DNA from: Candidatus Atribacteria bacterium
Lineage (GTDB): Bacteria; Atribacterota; Atribacteria; Atribacterales; Caldatribacteriaceae
Reading direction: 5' to 3'
Assembly: GCA_029982105.1 (NCBI GenBank)
Contig: JARRCQ010000135.1
Coordinates: 1-5,190, forward strand
DNA length: 5,190 nucleotides
Shown here one piece after another: positions 1 through 5,190 of the stretch (its first letter is position 1; the number at the start of each line of letters is the position of its first letter). The notes under the pieces were generated by a model that worked only from the letters and a program-made list of their open reading frames with translations, was not told the origin of the DNA and did no database searches. The translations under genes and the position numbers were made by a program.

Positions 1-111
1 TGTGTTTTTCGTCATCCTAGTTTTCAGGCATTATCAGAGGATATAATGTTTGAAATACCCATTCAAGAAATAAAACCTCAGGAATACTTTCAATTTATTA
101 AAAAGAATTGA
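1..111 (+). CDS. C-terminal end of an unidentified protein (5' end outside window)
   Basis: Only frame 1 stays open from the window edge to the TGA at 109-111; the other two forward frames hit stops within the first 45 bases. It gives 36 residues, beginning CVFRHPSFQALSED and ending QFIKKN. I recognise no motif, and the fragment is too short to assign a family. Its stop codon overlaps the GAGGG ribosome binding site of the exonuclease gene, with only 9 bases between the stop and the next ATG, so the two genes are probably co-transcribed and perhaps translationally coupled. That tight junction is the main reason to accept it as a real gene end. The upstream sequence would be needed to identify it. 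Confidence 0.6.
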   Translation, partial: CVFRHPSFQALSEDIMFEIPIQEIKPQEYFQFIKKN

Positions 112-114
112 GGG
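110..114 (+). promoter_or_regulatory. Ribosome binding site of the exonuclease gene
   Basis: GAGGG lies 6 bases before the ATG at 121 and overlaps the TGA of the preceding gene. This supports ATG 121 as the start and suggests that ribosomes finishing the upstream gene can reinitiate here. Confidence 0.65.
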
Positions 115-120
115 AAAAAG

Positions 121-987
121 ATGCTTTTACAAACTTTTTGTCACGTTCCCGGTATTGGGGAAAAAATAGAAAGAAAAATCTGGCAAGAGGGTATTAAGAC
201 CTGGGAAGAAGCCTTAAATTATCCGGCTTTAGAAAAAATTATCCCTTCTCCCTTTTCTCGTTCATCTCGTCCTTTTCTTTATCGTTCCCTACAAAAATTG
301 GAAAAAGGTGAAGCTCGTTTTTTTAAGGAACATTTAGATAGTTATAATCATTGGAGGTTATTCCCCCATTTCCAAAACGATACTGTATTTTTAGACATTG
401 AAACCACTGGTTTAAATCCTCCCCAAGATTATGTTACTGCCATAACTATTTTTGATGGGAAAAGAATAAAAACCTTTATTCAGGGAATCAATCTACCCAA
501 GTTCAAAGAAGAAATTATGAAGTATAAAGTGATAGTAACTTTCAACGGTAAATGCTTCGATATCCCCTTTTTAGAACATCATTTAGGGATAAAATTCCCT
601 CAAGTGCATTTAGACCTTCGTTTTATTCTTCGCAGCTTAGGTTTTAGAGGAGGCCTTAAAGCTTGTGAAAAATCCATAGGCATCGATCGAGGAGAACTGC
701 GGAACGTGAACGGTTATACTGCAGTTTTGCTGTGGCAAAAATACCGGGAAGGCTGTCCAGAAGCATTAGAAACACTATTAGCCTATAATGTAGCAGATAC
801 GGTAAACTTAGAAAAATTGATGGTTTTTGCCTACAATGAGAAACTCCGCAGCTATCCCTTTCCTCAACTTTCTATGTCCCTTACTCCCAAAAAAATAGTT
901 ATCCCCTATCAAGTTCATCCGGAAATACTGCAGGAAATAAATCATGAATACTGGCGCACCGTGACCCAAAAGGAGGTGAAAGTGTGA
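121..987 (+). CDS. YprB-like DEDD 3'-5' exonuclease, RNase H-like fold
   Basis: Predicted 288-residue cytoplasmic metal-dependent nuclease of the RNase_H_2 / YprB group (COG3359 type). The N-terminus (about residues 7-33) carries PGIG at 10-13 and resembles a helix-hairpin-helix DNA-binding element. The exonuclease domain spans roughly 85-245. Exo I is LDIETTG (D92, E94); Exo II is FNGKCFD at 141-147 (D147); the family's glycine-rich segment [15 protein letters not shown] is at 174-188; Exo III is YNVAD at 222-226 (Y222, D226), the DEDDy pattern. All four acidic metal ligands are present, so it should be active. The length fits a stand-alone member without a fused helicase. Bacillus YprB is encoded beside the helicase YprA; no helicase is visible here. 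The substrate (DNA or RNA, single- or double-stranded) cannot be read from the sequence. The ATG at 121 has a good Shine-Dalgarno site, and the 3' end overlaps glgB by 4 bases. Confidence 0.88.
   Translation: MLLQTFCHVPGIGEKIERKIWQEGIKTWEEALNYPALEKIIPSPFSRSSRPFLYRSLQKLEKGEARFFKEHLDSYNHWRLFPHFQNDTVFLDIETTGLNPPQDYVTAITIFDGKRIKTFIQGINLPKFKEEIMKYKVIVTFNGKCFDIPFLEHHLGIKFPQVHLDLRFILRSLGFRGGLKACEKSIGIDRGELRNVNGYTAVLLWQKYREGCPEALETLLAYNVADTVNLEKLMVFAYNEKLRSYPFPQLSMSLTPKKIVIPYQVHPEILQEINHEYWRTVTQKEVKV
970..979 (+). promoter_or_regulatory. Perfect Shine-Dalgarno sequence of glgB
   Basis: AAGGAGGTGA matches the full anti-Shine-Dalgarno consensus. The GGAGG core ends 7 bases before the GTG at 984. It lies inside the last codons of the exonuclease gene and fixes GTG 984 as the glgB start. 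The unusually strong site may compensate for the weaker GTG start codon. Confidence 0.85.
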
Positions 988-3218
988 GTAGTTCTTATAC
1001 TACCATCAGCAAAGAAAAAATGGAATCTGTGATTAATGCTGATTGTCATGACCCTTTTTCCATTTTGGGAATGCACCCTTTGGAAAAAGAAAAGGGAGTT
1101 TGTGTAAGAGCTTTTGTTCCTACAGCTAAAAAGGTAAAAGTAATAGACCGATATAATAGCCAAAATAGTTGGCCAATGAACAAAGTAGAAGAAAGAGGTT
1201 TTTTTGAGTTAGTTCTTCCGGGAAAAGACTTCTTTGCCTATCTTTTAGAAATAGAAGAGGAAGGAGGGATAAGAGTTACTGCTGAACCCTATTCTTTCCT
1301 TCCTTTTTTTTCAGAATTCGACCTTCATCTGTTTAACGAAGGCACTTATCATTTTGCCTATGAACGACTAGGAGCACACCTACTTGAAGTGGGGGGGGTA
1401 AAAGGAGTTTATTTTAGTGTTTGGGCGCCTAATGCCCGCCGGGTAAGTGTCGTGGGTGATTTCAACCGCTGGGATGGACGCATCCACCAAATGAGAGTAT
1501 TGGGAAACTCAGGAGTATGGGAGATATTTGTTCCTCAAGCAGAAGAAGGAGCCAAATATAAATTTGAAATCAAAACCAAAGAGGGACACCTCCTCCTCAA
1601 AGCCGATCCTTATGCCTTTTTCTCTGAATTACGCCCTGCTACGGCTTCCATTGTATACCATCTCTCCTCTTTCCCTTGGCAAGATGAAGAATGGATGGAG
1701 AAAAGAAAATCTCAAAATCTTCTTTCTTCTCCTTGGAATATTTACGAGGTCCACTTAGGTTCTTGGAAAAGAGGAAAAGACAATACCTTTTTGAATTATA
1801 GAGATTTAGCTCACCAATTAGTTGCTTATGCCAAAGAAATGGGATTTACCCATATTGAGCTTCTTCCTGTTGCTGAACATCCTTTGGATGCTTCCTGGGG
1901 TTATCAGGTAACTGGATATTTCGCTCCTACCAGCCGTTTTGGCACTCCAGAAGATTTTCGATACTTTGTTGATTATTGTCATCAAGAAGGAATAGGAGTA
2001 ATTTTAGACTGGGTAATCGCTCATTTTCCCAAAGATGCTCATGGTTTAGGAAGATTTGACGGCACTGCCCTATATGAGCATTTAGACCCCCGGTTAGGAG
2101 AACACCCCCATTGGGGAAGTTATATTTTCAATTACGGGAGAAATGAGGTAAGAACTTTTTTAATCTCCAACGCTTTCTACTGGTTTAAAGAATATCACAT
2201 CGATGCCTTACGGGTTGATGCAGTAGCCTCTATGCTCTATCTTGATTATGGTAGAAAAGAAGGAGAGTGGATACCTAATCCTTATGGAGGGAAAGAAAAT
2301 TTAGAAGCTATTAATTTTCTCCGCTATCTACACGAAAATGTCTACCGTTGTTTTCCTGGAATTGCCACTATTGCTGAGGAATCTACCGCTTGGCCTGGAG
2401 TAACAATACCCCCATACCTTGGAGGGCTGGGATTCCTTTTCAAATGGAATATGGGATGGATGAATGATTTCCTCACTTATATTAGCAAAGACCCCATTTA
2501 TCGCAAATATCACCACCAAAACCTTACCTTTCCTATGCTTTACGCTTTTTCTGAAAATTTCATTTTACCTATTTCCCACGACGAGGTAGTGCATGGAAAA
2601 AGAAATCTTATCGATAAAATGCCTGGAGACTGGTGGCAGAAATTTGCTAATGTGCGGCTGAGCTTTGCCACTATGCTTGGCTACCCAGGTAAAAAGCTCA
2701 TTTTTATGGGCACAGAATTTGGGCAGTGGCGAGAGTGGAATCACGATATAGAGCTGGATTGGTTTTTATTAGGTTACGAAACTCACCATCAACTTCAAAG
2801 ATTAGTGAAAGACCTAAATCACCTTTATAACACTGAAAAATCTCTCTTTGAACTGGATTATTCCTGGCAAGGGTTTGAATGGATCGATTGTAACGATGCC
2901 GATAACTCCGTAATTTCCTTCATCCGCAAAAGCAAAAACCCCCAGGATTTTTTAGTTTTTGTTTGTAATTTCACCCCCGTTCCTCGCCCCAATTATCGGA
3001 TAGGAGTACCTCAAGAAGGTTTTTATCAGGAAATCATAAATACTGATTCAGAAATTTATGGAGGTAGCAACATGGGAAACTGGGGAGGAGTATGGACAGA
3101 AAATATTCCCATTCACGGGCGTCCTTTTTCCTTAAACCTTGATCTTCCACCTCTCGGCTCTCTAATTCTCAAGTGGCGAGGAAGGCCTGGAATCCAGATG
3201 GGGGAAAATCATAAGTAA
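984..3218 (+). CDS. glgB: 1,4-alpha-glucan (glycogen) branching enzyme, GH13
   Basis: GlgB cuts an alpha-1,4 glucan chain and rejoins it through an alpha-1,6 bond, creating glycogen branches in the cytoplasm. The 744-residue product is full length (about 730 in E. coli). Domains: first N-terminal beta module about 16-115 (DPFSILGMH at 23-31); CBM48 module about 137-228 ([20 protein letters not shown]); (beta/alpha)8 barrel about 245-620; C-terminal beta domain about 630-735, ending in the typical [17 protein letters not shown]. Catalytic regions are intact: LDWVIAHFP at 341-349 (D342, H347), [10 protein letters not shown] at 408-417 (R410, nucleophile D412), AEEST at 464-468 (acid/base E465), SHDEVVHGK at 531-539 (H532, D533). 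The D412-E465-D533 spacing equals that of E. coli D405-E458-D526. One departure from the usual motif is Ile345, where Pro is common (DWVPxHFP). Translation starts at GTG 984, inside the exonuclease stop (GTGA overlap), behind a perfect ribosome binding site. No other glg gene is in the window. Confidence 0.97.
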   Translation: MSSSYTTISKEKMESVINADCHDPFSILGMHPLEKEKGVCVRAFVPTAKKVKVIDRYNSQNSWPMNKVEERGFFELVLPGKDFFAYLLEIEEEGGIRVTAEPYSFLPFFSEFDLHLFNEGTYHFAYERLGAHLLEVGGVKGVYFSVWAPNARRVSVVGDFNRWDGRIHQMRVLGNSGVWEIFVPQAEEGAKYKFEIKTKEGHLLLKADPYAFFSELRPATASIVYHLSSFPWQDEEWMEKRKSQNLLSSPWNIYEVHLGSWKRGKDNTFLNYRDLAHQLVAYAKEMGFTHIELLPVAEHPLDASWGYQVTGYFAPTSRFGTPEDFRYFVDYCHQEGIGVILDWVIAHFPKDAHGLGRFDGTALYEHLDPRLGEHPHWGSYIFNYGRNEVRTFLISNAFYWFKEYHIDALRVDAVASMLYLDYGRKEGEWIPNPYGGKENLEAINFLRYLHENVYRCFPGIATIAEESTAWPGVTIPPYLGGLGFLFKWNMGWMNDFLTYISKDPIYRKYHHQNLTFPMLYAFSENFILPISHDEVVHGKRNLIDKMPGDWWQKFANVRLSFATMLGYPGKKLIFMGTEFGQWREWNHDIELDWFLLGYETHHQLQRLVKDLNHLYNTEKSLFELDYSWQGFEWIDCNDADNSVISFIRKSKNPQDFLVFVCNFTPVPRPNYRIGVPQEGFYQEIINTDSEIYGGSNMGNWGGVWTENIPIHGRPFSLNLDLPPLGSLILKWRGRPGIQMGENHK

Positions 3219-3233
3219 GCTATAAATTTGCAT

Positions 3234-3238
3234 GGTGG
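3234..3238 (+). promoter_or_regulatory. Ribosome binding site deciding the rqcH start
   Basis: GGTGG sits 5 bases before the ATG at 3244. The alternative ATG at 3232 has no purine-rich Shine-Dalgarno sequence upstream (the preceding bases are TATAAATTTGC). This favours 3244, though the match to GGAGG is imperfect. Confidence 0.45.
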
Positions 3239-3243
3239 TAACA

Positions 3244-4896
3244 ATGAAAATTTTAGAAGGATTAGCACTACGTTTCCTGATAAAAGAAATAGAAAAAGAA
3301 GTTACAGGAGCACGAATTCAGAAAGTTTTCACTACAGCCAGGAAAGAAACCTGGTTAGAAATTTATTCTCCTCAAGGAGGGAAATCTCTGGTTATTTCCC
3401 TCCACCCCCAGGAAAACTTTATCTTTACCACTTATCGTTCAGAGGCAGTGAAAGAAAAATCTAATAACTGGCAACAACTCTTGAACAAATATTTAGTAGG
3501 AGGGAAAATTGTTTCTCTTGCCCAAGTAGGTTGGGATAGGGTGATAAAAATAGAAATTAAAAATCCTCATCTTTTTGAAGAGGGCAATGTTTACTTATTT
3601 ATAGAGCTAACCGGAAGAAATACCAATGCTATTTTAACTGACCAAAACGAGCCTTTGCATATTTTAGGAGTTTATCGTCGGATTGATAAAGACCAAAACC
3701 GGTTTAGAGCTTTGCTACCAGGAGAAGAATATTCTCTACCTCCTCAGAAAGATAAAATTGACCCCCTTCTCTTCCTTCAGGGGGTAGAAAAAGACTTAAT
3801 TTTTCTTTATCCTCCCGAAGAGCTGCAAAGTAAACTCATCCACCAAATAGATGGTATTGGCCCTTTTTTAAGCCAAGCAATAGTAGAAAAAGTGGGAAAA
3901 CAGGGGAGCGTTCAGAAAGCAATAAGGGAAATTGTCTCCCCTCTTTTATCAAAAGATTATAAAGTAAAAGTATTTTTTTCTCCTTCTGGAGAACCTCAGG
4001 GAATATTCTGGGGCTCAGCTACTCCTTACCCTTCTCTCTCCCATCAAGAGTTTCCCTCTTTTAATCAGGCAATAGAATTTTTCCATTTTTCCTGGTGGGA
4101 AAAGCAAGAAGAGCTTACGCAGCAAAAAATAAAGGAGAGAAGATTAAAAGAAGAACTGGATTTCTTAAAAAAAGAGAGGGAAAAGATTGAAAGCCTGATG
4201 AAAAATGAAGAGGAGATAGAAGAGTTAAAGATAAAAGGAGAGCTTTTGAAAGTTCTCCCCAGTTTAGAAGTAATAAGGAAAACCGAGGAGGGAATAGTAG
4301 TAAAAAATATTTTTTCCTCCCCTCCTCAAGACATCTTCATCACCCTTAACCCTTATCTTTCTTTGAACCAAAATATGCAAAATTATTTTCGGCTTTATCG
4401 TAAAAGCCGAGAAAGAAATCTAAAAATAAAGGAAAGACTGAAAGAATTAGAAGAAAAAGAAAATAAAGTAGAAAAAATTTTTGAAGAAGAGCCTCCTCCA
4501 GAAGAGAATAAAACTTCTCCCTCTTCTCCCCCAGCTTTAAGATTTAAAACTTCCCAAGGAAGTGAAATATGGGTAGGGAAAAACGCAAAGAGCAACCATT
4601 TCTTAGTCACCAAAATCGCCTCTCCTCAGGACTATTGGCTTCACATAAGAGATTTACCAGGCTCTCACGTAATTTTAAAAATAAAAAGCAAAGAAAAAGA
4701 GGAAGAAGAAATACAAAAAGCTGCTCAAATAGCCGCTTATTTCTCCTCTTCTCGAGGAGAATCTAAAGCAGAAGTCATCTTAACCCAGGTAAAATATGTT
4801 CGCCCTCTTCCCGCTCAGATAGGAAAAGTAACTTACCGAAGAGAAAAAACTCTTCTCGTTAAACCTCAGCTACCCAAAGACATTACTCCCTGGTAA
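3244..4896 (+). CDS. rqcH: Ribosome quality control factor RqcH (NFACT / FbpA family)
   Basis: RqcH binds peptidyl-tRNA-blocked 50S subunits and recruits tRNA-Ala to add C-terminal alanine tails that mark the nascent chain for degradation; homologues are Rqc2/NEMF, and older annotations say fibronectin-binding protein. From ATG 3244 it is 550 residues, usual for bacteria. NFACT-N spans about 1-280 (ILEGLALRFL near the start; ELTGRNTNAIL at 121-131). The Asp-Arg pair needed for tRNA recruitment in Bacillus is D98-R99, almost the same numbering as there. A helix-hairpin-helix-like IDGIGPFLSQAI is at 202-213. Charged coiled-coil helices fill about 285-340 and 385-413, split by the family signature LNPYLSLNQNMQNYF (368-382). 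A Pro/Glu/Ser-rich linker (414-430) leads to NFACT-R (about 435-536) with WLHIRDLPGSHVIL. No signal peptide or membrane segment is seen, fitting a cytosolic role. ATG 3232 would add MVVT; I prefer 3244 for its GGTGG site and the family-like N-terminus. The gap to glgB is 25 bases with no terminator. Confidence 0.93.
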   Translation: MKILEGLALRFLIKEIEKEVTGARIQKVFTTARKETWLEIYSPQGGKSLVISLHPQENFIFTTYRSEAVKEKSNNWQQLLNKYLVGGKIVSLAQVGWDRVIKIEIKNPHLFEEGNVYLFIELTGRNTNAILTDQNEPLHILGVYRRIDKDQNRFRALLPGEEYSLPPQKDKIDPLLFLQGVEKDLIFLYPPEELQSKLIHQIDGIGPFLSQAIVEKVGKQGSVQKAIREIVSPLLSKDYKVKVFFSPSGEPQGIFWGSATPYPSLSHQEFPSFNQAIEFFHFSWWEKQEELTQQKIKERRLKEELDFLKKEREKIESLMKNEEEIEELKIKGELLKVLPSLEVIRKTEEGIVVKNIFSSPPQDIFITLNPYLSLNQNMQNYFRLYRKSRERNLKIKERLKELEEKENKVEKIFEEEPPPEENKTSPSSPPALRFKTSQGSEIWVGKNAKSNHFLVTKIASPQDYWLHIRDLPGSHVILKIKSKEKEEEEIQKAAQIAAYFSSSRGESKAEVILTQVKYVRPLPAQIGKVTYRREKTLLVKPQLPKDITPW

Positions 4897-4981
4897 ACCA
4901 TTCTTCTTTATAACTATGCTCTATAAAAATGAACAGCGCCAAATAAGGATGAAAAATATTCCCTATCCTACCATTCTAAAG

Positions 4982-4995
4982 AGGCTTAACAGCCT
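4982..4995. repeat. Short inverted repeat downstream of rqcH
   Basis: AGGCT and AGCCT flank the 4-base spacer TAAC and can form a 5-bp hairpin on either strand, 86 bases after the rqcH stop. On the plus strand it is followed by an A-rich, not T-rich, tract, so it is not a convincing intrinsic terminator for the rqcH transcript. On the minus strand it is followed by only CTTT. The stretch 4897-5020 around it shows no credible gene; no clear end of the plus-strand transcript can be seen. Confidence 0.3.
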
Positions 4996-5020
4996 ATGAT
5001 ATAAAAAAGATAAAACATTG

Positions 5021-5065
5021 AAAAAAGCCGACTGGAGAAAAGCACCCCACTCCCACAAGAGTCGA
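5021..5065 (-). terminator. Putative intrinsic terminator of the minus-strand RNA
   Basis: On the minus strand UCGACU (5065-5060) can pair with AGUCGG (5033-5028), and GGAG (5053-5050) with CUCC (5037-5034), followed by C and then UUUUUU at 5026-5021. More T-rich sequence follows (TTTTATCTTTTTT). The same U tract also follows the larger outer stem of the predicted RNA, so either fold could end transcription. Its orientation stops minus-strand transcription before it enters rqcH. Confidence 0.5.
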
Positions 5066-5120
5066 TTCCTCTCGATTCATCTGATTGCACTTCCCAGGAA
5101 CCAGTGAGCATATCGTAAAC
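5021..5120 (-). ncRNA. Predicted small structured RNA, unknown family
   Basis: Read on the minus strand, bases 5109-5027 fold into one long layered hairpin. Outer stem: GCUCACUGG (5109-5101) with CCAGUCGGC (5035-5027), 8 of 9 positions paired, with one C-C mismatch. An asymmetric internal loop follows (UUCCU against U). Middle stem: GGGAAGUGC (5095-5087) with GUGCUUUUC (5045-5037), all nine paired, four as G-U. Apical stem: CGAGAG (5074-5069) with CUCUUG (5061-5056), loop GAAUCGA. The outer stem runs straight into six U residues (5026-5021). The G-U pairs become A-C mismatches on the plus strand, which points to the minus strand as the RNA. A plausible promoter lies just upstream, giving a transcript of about 100 nt starting near 5120. 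It lacks the SRP RNA signature and is too short for 6S RNA; I recognise no family. No minus-strand gene follows, so a free-standing small RNA fits better than a leader. Pairing was found by eye; conservation is untested. Confidence 0.5.
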
Positions 5121-5125
5121 ACTCT

Positions 5126-5154
5126 AGTATTTATAAAGAGCCCCAGGTTTTCAA
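5126..5154 (-). promoter_or_regulatory. Putative sigma70-type promoter of the small RNA
   Basis: On the minus strand TTGAAA (5154-5149; 5 of 6 to TTGACA) is followed by a 17-base spacer and AATACT (5131-5126; 4 of 6 to TATAAT, keeping the important second A and last T). Transcription would begin near 5120. In AT-rich DNA such matches also arise by chance; the case rests on its position just upstream of a structured, U-terminated segment. The overlapping TATAAA (5135-5130) has no -35 box at normal spacing. Confidence 0.4.
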
Positions 5155-5190
5155 ATAGCCGATATTTCCACCCAATATTTTCTTCTCAAC

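Noticed and set aside
942..1163. Antisense open frame over the exonuclease/glgB junction
   Set aside because: It lies opposite two well-supported genes, has low-complexity sequence and no homology I can recognise.
3228..3464. Plus-strand open frame of 78 codons overlapping the start of rqcH in another frame
   Set aside because: The rqcH frame carries family motifs through this region; the alternative gives an Arg/Ser-rich shadow product.
4395..4613. Antisense frame opposite the RqcH coiled coil and linker
   Set aside because: Its Ser/Phe-rich composition is the expected complement of Lys/Glu codons; no start signal.
4916..4999. Plus-strand 27-codon frame starting ATG at 4916
   Set aside because: No ribosome binding site, no recognisable motif, and its length is expected by chance.
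5056..5074. tRNA T-arm lookalike (AGAG-TCGATTC-CTCT on the plus strand)
   Set aside because: The loop lacks the required TTC at its start, and no D-arm, anticodon arm or acceptor stem can be paired around it. It is explained by the apical stem of the minus-strand RNA.
5062..5078. TCGATTC repeated twice at a 10-base interval, like a phased operator
   Set aside because: Only two clear copies exist; TCGA is self-complementary and the repeat falls within the hairpin of the predicted RNA, which explains it better.
4994..5080. Minus-strand 28-codon frame starting ATG at 5080, within a longer stop-free stretch back to 5185
   Set aside because: No Shine-Dalgarno site, no recognisable protein features, and it overlaps the structured RNA and its terminator.
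1..5190. CRISPR array, insertion sequence, toxin-antitoxin or defence system
   Set aside because: No spaced direct repeats, transposase, terminal inverted repeats or effector genes were seen; the DEDD nuclease belongs to a widespread housekeeping-type family and sits beside glgB, not beside defence genes.

Overview
This is a compact bacterial stretch, moderately AT-rich, with purine-rich coding strands and lysine/glutamate-rich proteins. Four plus-strand reading frames are packed head to tail: the tail of an unidentified gene, a DEDD-type (YprB-like) exonuclease, the glycogen branching enzyme GlgB, and the ribosome quality-control factor RqcH (NFACT/FbpA family). Strong Shine-Dalgarno sites, a GTG start and a GH13-type GlgB fit a bacterium. 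The style recalls anaerobic or thermophilic lineages from less-cultured phyla, but I cannot name a phylum from these genes.

Layout: positions 1-111 hold the last 36 codons of a gene that begins outside the window. Its stop codon overlaps the ribosome binding site of the exonuclease gene (121-987). The exonuclease stop overlaps the GTG start of glgB (984-3218) by 4 bases, next to a perfect Shine-Dalgarno sequence. rqcH follows after 25 bases (start preferred at 3244; 3232 possible) and ends at 4896. No promoter or terminator is visible between these genes, so they look like one transcription unit. The products serve different processes (nucleic-acid trimming, glycogen branching, rescue of stalled 50S subunits), so the unit looks like housekeeping genes transcribed together rather than a pathway or a defence system.

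The last 294 bases (4897-5190) hold no convincing protein gene. The most interesting signal of the window lies here, on the minus strand. A plausible sigma70-type promoter (5154-5126) precedes about 100 bases that fold into a long, layered hairpin rich in G-U pairs, ending directly in six U residues (5026-5021). I interpret this as a small structured RNA of unrecognised family, transcribed towards the 3' end of rqcH. It is a prediction made by manual base pairing and has not been compared with any database.
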